A stretch of 64,000 bases of DNA from Streptomyces sp. MRC013 (GCF_023614235.1 NZ_CP094264.1:3286001-3350000), one strand, 5' to 3'; counted from the stretch's first letter, positions 34,821 through 43,556 are shown. The notes: generated by a model not told the origin, from the letters alone. Made by a program: numbers and translations.

Positions 34821-34898
34821 TCGCCCCCGGTTGCGTACGTCCCCGGTCGCGGTCCCGTACCGTGTCCGGGGACGTCGTACGTGAGGAGGGGCGAGCCG

Positions 34899-35372
34899 AT
34901 GGGCCAGGACCGGGACCGGTTCTCGACCGCGACGAGGCTGCGGCTGCTCGGCGAGCAGACCGCCGCCCGCGTCTACCGCTCCCAGAGCCGCCGCCAGGCG
35001 CGCCGCTCCCGGCTCACCGGGCGGGCCGCCTTCCTCGCCCTCGTCGTCTGCACCATGGTCGTCGTCCTCGCCTACCCGATGCGCCAGTACGTGTCGCAGC
35101 GCGGCGAGATCGCCGAGCAGGAGCGACTGGCCGAGGAGGCCGCCGCCCGCGTCGAGCGGCTGCGCGACGAGAAGGCCCGCCTCCAGGACGACGCGTACGT
35201 CAAGCGGCTCGCGCGCCGGCACCTCCACTACGTGATGCCCGGCGAGACCGCCTTCGTCATGAACGACCCCGAGGCGGAGCGGCGGCACCGCGCCGACCAG
35301 GGCGGCAACGGCCGGCCCTGGTACTCCAACGTCTGGGACGGCGTGGACCGCGCCGACCAGCAGTACCGGTAG
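34899..35372 (+). CDS. divIC: DivIC/FtsB-family cell division protein
   Basis: 157 aa, bitopic. A basic cytoplasmic N-terminus (RSQSRRQARRSRLTGR) is followed by one membrane helix (AAFLALVVCTMVVVLAYPMR). Next comes a coiled coil (RGEIAEQERLAEEAAARVER, RLRDEKARLQDD) and the FtsB-like YVKRLARRHLHYVMPGETAF. Forms a complex with FtsL and FtsQ at the septum; in Streptomyces it is needed for sporulation septa but not for growth. The ribosome binding site GAGGAGGGG is 8 nt before ATG 34899; a TACCGT box lies near 34857. Confidence 0.92.
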   Translation: MGQDRDRFSTATRLRLLGEQTAARVYRSQSRRQARRSRLTGRAAFLALVVCTMVVVLAYPMRQYVSQRGEIAEQERLAEEAAARVERLRDEKARLQDDAYVKRLARRHLHYVMPGETAFVMNDPEAERRHRADQGGNGRPWYSNVWDGVDRADQQYR

Positions 35373-35470
35373 TCACAGCAGTACCGGGACAACCACCAGC
35401 AGGACCGACAGCCGCCGGCGGCCGCCGAAGGCCCCGGGCCCCACCAGTACCGAGCAGGATCAAGGCAGGC

Positions 35471-36019
35471 ATGGAAACGCCCCCTCCGCAGACCGACCGC
35501 ACCGAGCCGACCGAGGCCGACGTCGCGGCCTTCAGGCAGCAGCTCGGCCGCCCGCCGCGCGGCCTGCGGGCCATCGCGCACCGCTGCCCGTGCGGCGAGC
35601 CCGACGTCGTCGAGACCGCCCCCCGGCTCCCCGACGGGACGCCGTTCCCGACGACGTACTACCTCACCTGCCCCCGCGCGAACTCCGCGATCGGCACGCT
35701 GGAGGCGAACGGCGTCATGAGGGAGATGACCGAGCGCCTCGCCGCCGACCCCGAGCTGGCCGCCGCCTACCGGGCCGCGCACGAGGACTACGTCGCGCGC
35801 CGCGACGCCATCGAGGTCCTGGTCGGGTTCCCCAGCGCCGGCGGCATGCCGGACCGCGTGAAGTGCCTGCACGTCCTGGTCGCCCACTCCCTGGTCGCCG
35901 GGCCGGGCGTGAACCCGCTGGGCGACGAGGCGCTGGCGATGCTCCCCGAGTGGTGGGCGAAGGGGCCCTGCGTGAGCACCGGGTGCGGCGGCGGGGCCGG
36001 GGACGGGGGCGCACGGTGA
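35471..36019 (+). CDS. DUF501 family protein
   Basis: 182 aa. The family core is RPPRGLRAIAHRCPCGEPDV, then TPFPTTYYLTCPRANSAIGT, GVMREMTERLAADPEL, and DRVKCLHVLVAHSLV with GVNPLGDEAL. Conserved Cys residues (RCPCG, CP, KC, TGC) suggest a metal site. Function is unknown; the position between divIC and ppx is conserved across actinobacteria. Its stop overlaps the ppx start (GTGA). The start ATG 35471 is the first in frame after a spacer of about 100 bp that repeats CAGCAGTACCG-like motifs. Confidence 0.9.
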   Translation: METPPPQTDRTEPTEADVAAFRQQLGRPPRGLRAIAHRCPCGEPDVVETAPRLPDGTPFPTTYYLTCPRANSAIGTLEANGVMREMTERLAADPELAAAYRAAHEDYVARRDAIEVLVGFPSAGGMPDRVKCLHVLVAHSLVAGPGVNPLGDEALAMLPEWWAKGPCVSTGCGGGAGDGGAR

Positions 36020-36942
36020 CCCGGGTGGCGGCCGTCGACTGCGGCACGAACTCCATCCGCCTCCTCGTGGCGGACGTCGACCCCGACACGGGTACCCTCG
36101 TCGACCTGGACCGGCGGATGACCGTCGTCCGCCTCGGCCAGGGCGTGGACCGCACGGGCCGGCTGGCCCCGGAGGCGCTGGAGCGGACGTTCGCGGCGTG
36201 CCGCGAGTACGCGGCCGTCATCCGGGAGCTGGGCGCCGAGAGGGTCCGCTTCGTGGCGACCTCCGCGTCCCGCGACGCCGAGAACCGCGACGACTTCGTG
36301 CGGGGCGTCCTGGACGTCCTGGGCGTCGAGCCGGAGGTCGTCACCGGCGCCCGGGAGGCCGAGTTCTCCTTCGTCGGGGCGACGAGGGAGCTGGCCGGGA
36401 ACGACGAGTACCTGGTCGTGGACATCGGCGGCGGCTCGACGGAGTTCGTCGTCGGCGCCGGGCACGTCGAAGCGGCCCGGTCGGTGGACATCGGCTGCGT
36501 ACGCCTGACGGAGCGCCACGTCCGCCACGACCCGCCCGCCGAGGACGAGGTCGCCGCGATCCGCGCCGACGTGCGCGCCGCGATCGCCCTGGCGGAGGAG
36601 ACCGTCCCGGTCCGCGGGGCGCGCACCCTCGTGGGCCTCGCCGGCTCCGTCACCACGGTCGCCGCGATCGCCCTGGGCCTGCGGGAGTACGACTCGGCGG
36701 TGATCCACCGCTCCCGCATCCCCTACGAGCGGGTCGCCGAGGTCACCGCCCGGCTGCTGGCGATGACCCACGACGAACGCGCCGCGATCCCCGTCATGCA
36801 TCCGGGCCGGGTCGACGTCATCGTCTCCGGCGCCCTGGTCCTGCGCGAGATCATGGAGTACGTCGGCGCCTCCGAGGTCGTGGTGAGCGAACACGACATC
36901 CTGGACGGGATCGCGTTCCATACGGCACTCGACGCGCGGTAG
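36016..36942 (+). CDS. ppx: Exopolyphosphatase / guanosine pentaphosphatase (Ppx/GppA)
   Basis: 308 aa from GTG 36016, translationally coupled to the DUF501 gene. It degrades polyphosphate and possibly pppGpp. The ASKHA nucleotide-binding pattern is present: VAAVDCGTNSIRLLVADVD (phosphate 1), RFVATSASRDAENRDDF, the GAREAEFSFVGA turn, EYLVVDIGGGSTEFVVG (phosphate 2) and VGLAGSVTTVAAIALGLREY. The short actinobacterial form lacks the C-terminal HD-like domain. The final VVVSEHDILDGIAF is typical. Confidence 0.94.
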   Translation: MTRVAAVDCGTNSIRLLVADVDPDTGTLVDLDRRMTVVRLGQGVDRTGRLAPEALERTFAACREYAAVIRELGAERVRFVATSASRDAENRDDFVRGVLDVLGVEPEVVTGAREAEFSFVGATRELAGNDEYLVVDIGGGSTEFVVGAGHVEAARSVDIGCVRLTERHVRHDPPAEDEVAAIRADVRAAIALAEETVPVRGARTLVGLAGSVTTVAAIALGLREYDSAVIHRSRIPYERVAEVTARLLAMTHDERAAIPVMHPGRVDVIVSGALVLREIMEYVGASEVVVSEHDILDGIAFHTALDAR

Positions 36943-36952
36943 GAGGCGGGCG

Positions 36953-37222
36953 CTACAGGTTGCGGTAGACGTCCCGCCGGTCGCCCACCTTGACGACGAG
37001 GACGACGAGTTCGCCGTCGTTGATCTGGTACGCGACCCGGTAGTTGCCGACCCGGAGCCGGTAGAGATCCGAGGGGCCGGCGAGTTTCTTGATGTCGGCG
37101 TCCTCACGGTACGGATCGTCGCCGAGAGCGGTCAGTGCGGTCAGGATGCGCATGGCTTCGGGTCGGCCGATGGCCCGGATCTGCCGCTGTGCTGCCGTGG
37201 TGAACCGGAACGCGTACTTCAC
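36953..37222 (-). CDS. RelE/ParE-family toxin
   Basis: 89 aa from GTG 37222. The RelE fold is evident: KYAFRFTTAAQRQIRAIGRP, then KKLAGPSDLYRLRVGNYRVA (conserved Arg residues used in mRNA cleavage) and VLVVKVGDRRDVYRNL with a terminal Tyr-Arg. RelE toxins cut mRNA at the ribosomal A site. It overlaps the antitoxin stop by 4 bp (GTGA), ensuring antitoxin is made first. The module sits between ppx and ndh with nothing else mobile visible. Confidence 0.9.
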   Translation of the reverse strand: MKYAFRFTTAAQRQIRAIGRPEAMRILTALTALGDDPYREDADIKKLAGPSDLYRLRVGNYRVAYQINDGELVVLVVKVGDRRDVYRNL

Positions 37223-37491
37223 GCGGCGTCTTCACTCCGCTCGCTGAACAGGTCCGCCAGCAGCTCGGCCATCGAGACGGTGGGCTCACCACCGGCCAGA
37301 ACTGCTTCCGCTTCGCGGGCCAGCAGCACGTCGGCCGCGTCTTCCAACGCCTCGAAGTCCGCGATCGGCACGACTGCGGCAACCGGGGAACCGTTGCGTG
37401 TGATGACGGTCGGAACTCCTTCCTCGGCCTGGTTGATGTGTTCTGCGAGGTGTGCGCGTGCGTCCCTCACGGTCGCGGTGTTCTTGGCCAT
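37219..37491 (-). CDS. Phd/YefM-family antitoxin
   Basis: 90 aa starting MAKNTATVRDARAHLAEHIN. The Phd/YefM DNA-binding and dimerisation N-terminus is clear (ITRNGSPVAAVVPIADFEAL), followed by an acidic helical C-terminus (SMAELLADLFSERSEDAA) expected to wrap the RelE toxin. ATG 37491 is chosen by homology; an upstream GTG (VNAYTES) would add seven residues, and neither has a clear ribosome binding site. It probably represses the pair by binding the palindrome just upstream. Confidence 0.88.
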   Translation of the reverse strand: MAKNTATVRDARAHLAEHINQAEEGVPTVITRNGSPVAAVVPIADFEALEDAADVLLAREAEAVLAGGEPTVSMAELLADLFSERSEDAA

Positions 37492-37499
37492 GGACTCAG

Positions 37500-37519
37500 T
37501 GTACGCATTCACGTGTACA
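37500..37519 (-). promoter_or_regulatory. Candidate operator of the toxin-antitoxin pair
   Basis: TGTAC (37500-37504) and GTACA (37515-37519) form an inverted repeat 9-28 bp upstream of the antitoxin ATG, the usual place for autoregulation by Phd-type proteins. Confidence 0.45.
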
Positions 37520-37950
37520 CGCCGCCAGCCGCGAGAGTCGCGTTCGTGGGCCATCCTCGACGGGATCGCCCACCACGCGGCGGGCGAGGCCCGTTGAGGG
37601 CCGGTGCCCGGCGGTGTCCGCTGGGCCGGTGGCGCCCGCTCGTCATCGGGAGGCGGCTCCGTCTGCCGATGACGGCGGGGGTGAGGCCGGGCGGGGCGTC
37701 ACAGCGTGCGGTGGACCTCTCGCCGGTCACCCGGCCCGCCCCGGCCGCCCGGGGCCGGCTCCGCCCGTCCGGCGCCCGGCGGTCGAGCGTGCGCCGTCCG
37801 GCCCGCGCGGCCCCGGGGGCGGGCCGCGCGGCGCCCCTCCGGAAGGCCCGGCCCCCGTCGTGGAAGCGGCTGCGGAAGCCGCCCCGCCGCAGGGCGGAGG
37901 GCGCCCGGCCGGGTCCGCCGGGCCGCCCCGGCGGACCCCTGCGGGAAAGT
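37520..37950. other. Intergenic region with a long imperfect hairpin (37641-37674)
   Basis: CGTCATCGG (37641-37649) pairs exactly with CCGATGACG (37666-37674), and AGGCG inside pairs with CGTCT. The element is followed by low-complexity GC-rich sequence. No gene is recognisable. The hairpin could be an operator or a terminator; nothing ties it to a known family. Confidence 0.4.
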
Positions 37951-37968
37951 TCGTGAAGTTCTTCACAA
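37951..37968. promoter_or_regulatory. Rex operator (ROP) site, distal
   Basis: TCGTGAAGTTCTTCACAA differs from the Rex consensus TTGTGAA-N4-TTCACAA at one position. It lies about 307 bp upstream of ndh, a known Rex target in S. coelicolor. Confidence 0.7.
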
Positions 37969-38222
37969 GGAAAGCCGCCCCTGTCGGCCCGTAAGGGCCC
38001 CGTAAAGGCGGTGCGCCCGCCGATCGCCGGGGCGGGGCCGCTGTCGCGGCCGTGCGGGCGGTCCGCGCTCCGGGAGGGCGGAAGGTGGCGTTCACCCGGT
38101 GTTTCGATTGAAGCTGCCAGCTCAGCGGGGTGATCAACGTGTCCGCCGGAGGCCGGGTTCCCCTCCTCCGGCATGACCTCGATCACGCGGGCGGCGGAGT
38201 GTAGCAGAGCGGGCGCGACAGG

Positions 38223-38240
38223 GTGTGAAGGGGTTCACGA
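38223..38240. promoter_or_regulatory. Rex operator-like site, proximal to ndh
   Basis: GTGTGAAGGGGTTCACGA has the symmetric GTGAA-N4-TTCAC core with two outer mismatches. It is 34 bp upstream of the ndh start, where bound Rex would block transcription. Confidence 0.6.
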
Positions 38241-38274
38241 GTCACGCCCCCCGGAGGGGTGGATACTCGATGGC

Positions 38275-39654
38275 ATGAGCACCACGGAGCGTCCCAGGAT
38301 CCTCGTTGTAGGCGGTGGGTACGTAGGCCTGTACGCAGCTCGGCGCATTCTCAAGAAGATGCGTTACGGCGAGGCGACCGTCACGGTCGTCGACCCGCGC
38401 TCGTACATGACGTACCAGCCCTTCCTTCCCGAAGCCGCCGCCGGCAGCATCTCGCCGCGGCACGTCGTCGTCCCGCTGCGACGCGTGCTGCCCAAGGCCG
38501 AGGTCCTGACCGGCCGGGTCACCACCATCGACCAGGAGCGCAAGGTCGCCACCGTCGCGCCCCTGGTGGGCGAGGCGTACGAGCTGCCGTTCGACTACCT
38601 GGTGATCGCGCTCGGCGCGGTCTCCCGCACCTTCCCGATCCCCGGCCTCGCCGAGCAGGGCATCGGCATGAAGGGCATCGAGGAGGCCATCGGCCTGCGC
38701 AACCACGTGCTCGAGCAGCTGGACAAGGCCGACTCGACCACCGACGAGGAGGTCCGCCGCAAGGCGCTGACCTTCGTCTTCGTCGGCGGCGGCTTCGCCG
38801 GCGCCGAGACGATCGGCGAGGTCGAGGACATGGTCCGCGACGCCGCCAGGTACTACCGGAACGTGTCCCGCGAGGACATGCGCTTCATCCTGGTCGACGC
38901 CGCGGACAAGATCCTCCCCGAGGTCGGCCCGAAGCTCGGCAAGTACGGCAAGGAGCACCTCGAGGCCCGCGGCGTCGAGGTCTACCTGAGCACGTCCATG
39001 GACTCCTGCGTCGACGGCCACGTGGTGCTGAAGAACGGCCTCGAAGTCGACTCCAACACGATCGTGTGGACCGCCGGCGTGAAGCCGAACCCGGCGCTGG
39101 CCCGCTTCGGCCTGCCGCTCGGTCCCCGCGGCCACGTCGACTGCCAGCCGACGCTCCAGGTCACGGGCACCGACTACATCTGGGCCGCGGGCGACAACGC
39201 CCAGGTCCCGGACCTCGTGGGCCGCAAGGCCGGCAACGAGAACGCCTGGTGCCCGCCCAACGCCCAGCACGCGCTGCGCCAGGCCAGGGTGCTCGGCGAC
39301 AACGTCCTCTCCGGCATGCGGGGCTTCCCGCAGAAGGAGTACAGCCACGCCAACAAGGGCGCGGTCGCGGGCCTCGGCCTGCACAAGGGCGTCGCGATGA
39401 TCGTCATGGGCAAGGTGAAGATCAAGCTCAAGGGCCGTCTCGCCTGGTACATGCACCGCGGTTACCACGGCATGGCCATGCCGACCTGGAACCGGAAGAT
39501 CCGCGTCTTCGCGGACTGGACGCTCGCGATGTTCCTCAAGCGCGAGGTCGTCTCGCTCGGCGCCATCGAGTCGCCGCGCGAGGAGTTCTACGAGGCGGCC
39601 AAGCCGGCTCCGGCGCCCGCCGCCGCCCAGCAGGAGAAGGCCAAGGCCTCCTGA
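38275..39654 (+). CDS. ndh: Type II NADH dehydrogenase (NDH-2)
   Basis: 459 aa. Oxidises NADH and passes electrons to menaquinone without pumping protons; peripheral on the inner membrane. The FAD site is ILVVGGGYVGLYAARRILKK, the NADH site TFVFVGGGFAGAETIGEVED, and the second FAD contact TDYIWAAGDNAQVPD. WCPPNAQHALRQA and the C-terminal MHRGYHGMAMPTWNRKIRVF membrane-binding segment are typical of actinobacterial NDH-2. Two Rex-like operators upstream predict repression when NADH/NAD+ is low. The start ATG 38275 is the first in frame before the FAD motif; the nearest GGAGG is 20 nt upstream. Confidence 0.95.
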   Translation: MSTTERPRILVVGGGYVGLYAARRILKKMRYGEATVTVVDPRSYMTYQPFLPEAAAGSISPRHVVVPLRRVLPKAEVLTGRVTTIDQERKVATVAPLVGEAYELPFDYLVIALGAVSRTFPIPGLAEQGIGMKGIEEAIGLRNHVLEQLDKADSTTDEEVRRKALTFVFVGGGFAGAETIGEVEDMVRDAARYYRNVSREDMRFILVDAADKILPEVGPKLGKYGKEHLEARGVEVYLSTSMDSCVDGHVVLKNGLEVDSNTIVWTAGVKPNPALARFGLPLGPRGHVDCQPTLQVTGTDYIWAAGDNAQVPDLVGRKAGNENAWCPPNAQHALRQARVLGDNVLSGMRGFPQKEYSHANKGAVAGLGLHKGVAMIVMGKVKIKLKGRLAWYMHRGYHGMAMPTWNRKIRVFADWTLAMFLKREVVSLGAIESPREEFYEAAKPAPAPAAAQQEKAKAS

Positions 39655-39695
39655 GGCCGGCCGGGGCGACCCGGCCGCCTCCCCGCGGTTCCCCG

Positions 39696-39737
39696 GCGAG
39701 GGGCCGCCCGCCATCCGTGGTGCGGGCGGCCCCTCGC
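39696..39737 (+). terminator. Strong terminator after ndh
   Basis: Perfect 16-bp stem (39696-39711 / 39722-39737) with a 10-nt loop, 42 bp after the ndh stop. Confidence 0.8.
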
Positions 39738-39840
39738 CGCGTCGTGGCGCGGCACCGCGCCGCCGTCATCGCGGTGCCGCCGTACGCCGCCACCACCGCA
39801 CGCCGCCACGGCGCCATCGCACCCGGCCCGGCTCCGGCTT

Positions 39841-39880
39841 CCGGGCCGACCCGGGCCGACCCGGGCCGACCCGGGCCGAC
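39841..39880 (+). repeat. Four exact tandem copies of CCGGGCCGAC
   Basis: Four 10-bp units at 39841-39880. A second direct repeat, CGGACGACCCCGACGCCTCC followed by CCGGGC, occurs twice within about 39911-39972. The stretch 39738-40134 contains only such low-complexity GC-rich sequence and no recognisable gene. Confidence 0.85.
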
Positions 39881-40134
39881 CCGGACGGTGCCCGGGCGGC
39901 CCCGGGGGGCGGGCGGCCCCGGACGACCCCGACGCCTCCCCGGGCCCGGACGACCCCGACGCCTCCCCGGGCGACCCCAGCCGGCCCCGGGCCGCTCCGG
40001 ACGGCCTCCCGGGCGCCTCGGTCCGCCGTCGACCCCAGACGCCCCCGGGGCCGCCTCAGACGCCCTCGGGCGCCCCCGGGCGGCCCTGGACGGTCCCGTC
40101 CGGCGGGTGTGGGCCCGCGTTCGCACCGACGGCG

Positions 40135-40172
40135 AGGGCCGGGCCCCCGTCATGCGACGGGGACCCGGCCCT
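40135..40172 (-). terminator. Terminator of the ABC transporter operon
   Basis: 17-bp arms 40135-40151 and 40156-40172 with one mismatch and an ATGC loop, 15 bp downstream of the permease stop. Confidence 0.7.
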
Positions 40173-40187
40173 CCGGCGGTGCGTCCG

Positions 40188-42719
40188 CTACTCGGCCTTG
40201 ATGGCGCTCAGCATGTTCAGCTTCGCCGCGCTGCGCGCCGGCCACATCGCGGCCAGGACGCCGACCAGGCCGGCGAGCAGGAGGAAGAGCCCGATCCGGT
40301 CCCACGGCAGGGTCAGCGTGTACCCCGGCAGGCTGTCCCTGACGGTCTCCCCGACCGCCCAGCCGAGGAACGACCCGAGGGCGACGCCGACGACCGCGCC
40401 GTACAGCGAGATCACCACGGCCTCCAGGCGGACCATCCGCTTCACCCGGCGCCGGTCCAGGCCGATCGCGCGGAGCATGCCGATCTCCTGCTGCCGTTCG
40501 AAGACCGACATGGCCAGGGTGTTGACCACTCCCAGCACGGCGATGAGCAGAGCCATCGCCAGCAGGCCGTACATGATGTTCAGCATCATGTTGATGACGC
40601 CGCCGAACGAGTCGCGGATGTCCTTGTGGTCCATGAAGTCGACGGCCGGGTTGTTCCCCAGGGACCGGGCCAGCGCCTTCTCGTTGGCGGCGCTGGCCCC
40701 GCCCTCCACCGAGACGAAGACGGAGGGGATGTACGGCTCGGGGTCGTGCGGGGCGACGACCTTCCGGTCGATCAGGACCGGCGAGAGGAACTCGGAGTCC
40801 CGGTAGACCGCGCCGACGGTCAGCGTGCCCTTCTCACCGTCGCCGTACGTGACGGCGACGGTGCCGCCGACCTTCCAGCCGCGCGACTCGGCGGTCTTGC
40901 GGGCCACGGCGATCTGGCCGCGCGCCAGCGAGTCGAGCGAGCCGGCGGTCGGCTCGATCTTCAGGACCTCCTCGACGTCGCCGGGCGTGACGGCGGAGAC
41001 GAAGGCGGGCTTCCCGCCGAGCTCCATGCGGGACGCCTGCTCCGGCGAGACGGCGGTGACGCCGCGGGTCTTCTCCAGCGCGGTCAGCACGGACGGGTCG
41101 AGGGAGCCGCCGCCGGCCATGCGGACCATGTAGTCCGCCTTGATCTGGTCGGTGGTCGCCTGGTCGAGGGACCGGCCGACGGTGACGCCGAGCACCGACA
41201 GGCCGGTGACCAGCGTGAGCCCGATGGCCAGCGCCGAGGCGGTCGCGCCGGTGCGGCGCGGGTTGCGGACGGCGTTCTGCCCGGCGAGCTTGCCGGAGAC
41301 GCCGAACACCCCGACGAGCAGCGGCCGTACGGCGGCGATCAGCGGCCGCGACAGCAGCGGGATCAGCATGATGACGCCGACCAGGGCGAGGAACGCGCCC
41401 CCGGAGACGAGGAGCCGGCCGAGGTCGCCGGCCTTGGCGGCGCCGAGCACGATCACGCCGGAGCCGATGGCGGCCAGGCCGCCGCCGATGCTGTTGCGCA
41501 GGACCAGCGACTTCTGCGTGGGCGCGGCGTGCACGCTGTTCATCGCGGCGACCGGCGGGATCTTCGCCGCGCGACGGCCCGGCAGCCACGCCGCGAGCAC
41601 CGTGACCAGGAGGCCGACCCCGAGCGCGGACAGCACGGGCACGACACCGAGGACGAGCGGGCCGTCCGGCACCTTCACCTCGAACGCCGCCATGCCGGAG
41701 CGCAGTCCCACGGCGAGCGCGATGCCCAGCAGGTAGCCGGCGGTCGAGGCGACGAGGCCGACGATGCCGGCCTCCGCCAGGACCGAGCGGGTGATCTGCC
41801 GGCGGGACGCGCCGACGGCCCGCATCAGCGCGACCTCCTTGGTGCGCTGCGCGACGAGCATCGTGAAGGTGTTGGCGATCAGGAAGACGCCGACGAACAG
41901 GGCGATGCCGGCGAACCCGAGGAAGACCTGGTTGAAGGCGCTCATCCCCTCCTCGATCTCCTCGGCCTGCTGCACCGAGAGCTCCTCGCCGGTCTGCGCC
42001 CCGGCGTGTTCGGGGAGCAGCGGCTCGATCGCGGCGAGGATCCGGTCGTCGTCCGCGCCGGGCGCGGCGGTGACGGTGGCCTCCGCGAAGTAACCGGGCT
42101 TGAGGAAGAGGCTCTGCGCGGTCCCCGTGTCGAACAGGACGAGGCTGCCGCCGGCGCCGACCGCGCCGTCGTCGGTGGTGAAGACGCCCTGGAGGCGGAA
42201 GGTCCGCACGGGGCCGTTGGTGGCGACGCGGACGGTGTCGCCGACCTCGTACCGGCCCTTGGCGGCGGTCTCCCGGTCGAGGGCGATCTGGCCGGCGGCC
42301 ACGGGGCCGCCACCCTCCACGAAGGCGTACCGGGCGTCCCTCCCGTCCTTGCCGGGGGCGAAGTTGGAGCCCTTGTTGGACCACTCGACGCCGATCAGCC
42401 TGCCGTCCCGGTCGGGGACGCCGGCGAAGCCCTCGACGCGGCCGGTGACGGAGGCGACCCCCGGCACGGCGGAGATCCGGTCGAGCACGGCGCGGGAGAG
42501 GCCCGGTTCCCCCCTCGCCTCCCCGGGGTCCGGGTGGGAGGCGATGGAGACGGCGACGTCGTCGTAGCTCTTGGCGGCCTGCCGGGTGAAGGCCCGGTTC
42601 AGGGTGTCGGTGAAGACGAGGGTGCCGGAGACGAAGGCCACGCCGAGCATGACGGCGAGGACGGTCATCAGCAGTCTGGCCTTGTGCGCGAGCACGTTGC
42701 GCAGGGCGGTACGGAACAT
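40188..42719 (-). CDS. ABC transporter permease, FtsX/MacB-type, 843 aa
   Basis: Two FtsX repeats. Each has one helix before a large extracytoplasmic domain and three after it: N-terminal MFRTALRNVLAHKARLLMTV, then FNQVFLGFAGIALFVGVFLI with TMLVAQRTKEVALMRAVGAS; C-terminal NMMLNIMYGLLAMALLIAVL with MSVFERQQEIGMLRAIGLDR. The duplicated, fused form is typical of actinobacterial transporters that move lipids, peptides or drugs. It partners with the ATPase gene 63 bp upstream on the same strand. The substrate is unknown. Confidence 0.92.
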   Translation of the reverse strand: MFRTALRNVLAHKARLLMTVLAVMLGVAFVSGTLVFTDTLNRAFTRQAAKSYDDVAVSIASHPDPGEARGEPGLSRAVLDRISAVPGVASVTGRVEGFAGVPDRDGRLIGVEWSNKGSNFAPGKDGRDARYAFVEGGGPVAAGQIALDRETAAKGRYEVGDTVRVATNGPVRTFRLQGVFTTDDGAVGAGGSLVLFDTGTAQSLFLKPGYFAEATVTAAPGADDDRILAAIEPLLPEHAGAQTGEELSVQQAEEIEEGMSAFNQVFLGFAGIALFVGVFLIANTFTMLVAQRTKEVALMRAVGASRRQITRSVLAEAGIVGLVASTAGYLLGIALAVGLRSGMAAFEVKVPDGPLVLGVVPVLSALGVGLLVTVLAAWLPGRRAAKIPPVAAMNSVHAAPTQKSLVLRNSIGGGLAAIGSGVIVLGAAKAGDLGRLLVSGGAFLALVGVIMLIPLLSRPLIAAVRPLLVGVFGVSGKLAGQNAVRNPRRTGATASALAIGLTLVTGLSVLGVTVGRSLDQATTDQIKADYMVRMAGGGSLDPSVLTALEKTRGVTAVSPEQASRMELGGKPAFVSAVTPGDVEEVLKIEPTAGSLDSLARGQIAVARKTAESRGWKVGGTVAVTYGDGEKGTLTVGAVYRDSEFLSPVLIDRKVVAPHDPEPYIPSVFVSVEGGASAANEKALARSLGNNPAVDFMDHKDIRDSFGGVINMMLNIMYGLLAMALLIAVLGVVNTLAMSVFERQQEIGMLRAIGLDRRRVKRMVRLEAVVISLYGAVVGVALGSFLGWAVGETVRDSLPGYTLTLPWDRIGLFLLLAGLVGVLAAMWPARSAAKLNMLSAIKAE

Positions 42720-42782
42720 GAGGCGAGTCCTGGGGTGGAGGTGTCCGGTGTCGGGAGGGGCGGGCGCGGGGGCGGCCCCCGG

Positions 42783-43556
42783 TCAGCTGGTCCGGCCCTT
42801 GGCGTCGAACTCCTTCATGCGGTCCAGCACCCCGTCGGCGGTGGGCGCGATCATCTCGTCGACGATCCGGCCGTCCGCCAGGAAGATCACGCGGTCGGCG
42901 TAGGAGGCGGCACCCGGGTCGTGGGTGACCATCACGACGGTCTGCCCCAGTTCCCGTACCGAGTTCCGCAGGAAGCCCAGCACCTCGGCGCTGGAGCGCG
43001 AGTCGAGGTTGCCGGTGGGCTCGTCGCCGAAGACGATCTCCGGCCGGGAGGCCAGGGCGCGGGCGACGGCGACGCGCTGCTGCTGGCCGCCGGAGAGCTG
43101 CGCCGGGCGGTGGCCGAGCCGCGCGGACAGGCCGACCATGTCGATGACCCGGTCCAGCCACTGCTTGTCCGGCCTGCGGCCCGCGATGTCCATGGGGAGC
43201 GTGATGTTCTCCAGCGCGGTGAGCGTGGGAAGCAGGTTGAAGGCCTGGAAGATGAAGCCGATCTTGTCCCGGCGCAACTGCGTGAGCTGCTTGTCCTTGA
43301 GGGCGCCCAGCTCCGTGTCGCCGACGCGGACCGATCCGCTGGAGAAGGTGTCCAGGCCGGCCACGCAGTGCATCAGGGTGGACTTGCCGGAACCGGACGG
43401 GCCCATGATCGCGGTGAACTCGCCCTGCGGGAACTCCACGGTCACCCGGTCGAGGGCGACCACCCGGGTCTCGTCCTGCCCGTAGACCTTGGAGAGGTCC
43501 GTGGCGCGGGCGGCCACCGCGGTGGCGCGGCGTGCGGTCGTCGGGGTGGGGATCAC
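42783..43556 (-). CDS. ABC transporter ATP-binding protein, LolD/MacB-type
   Basis: 257 aa. Walker A GPSGSGKST, Q loop FIFQAFNLLPTLTALENITL, signature LSGGQQQRVAVARAL, Walker B IVFGDEPTGNLDS, and switch His in VMVTHD. The C-terminus (GVLDRMKEFDAKGRTS) is characteristic of the family. GTG 43556 is chosen because AGGAG lies 8 nt upstream; an earlier GTG would place that site inside the gene. It energises the FtsX-type permease downstream. A TGACGTCA palindrome at 43697-43704 is a candidate regulator site. Confidence 0.93.
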   Translation of the reverse strand: MIPTPTTARRATAVAARATDLSKVYGQDETRVVALDRVTVEFPQGEFTAIMGPSGSGKSTLMHCVAGLDTFSSGSVRVGDTELGALKDKQLTQLRRDKIGFIFQAFNLLPTLTALENITLPMDIAGRRPDKQWLDRVIDMVGLSARLGHRPAQLSGGQQQRVAVARALASRPEIVFGDEPTGNLDSRSSAEVLGFLRNSVRELGQTVVMVTHDPGAASYADRVIFLADGRIVDEMIAPTADGVLDRMKEFDAKGRTS

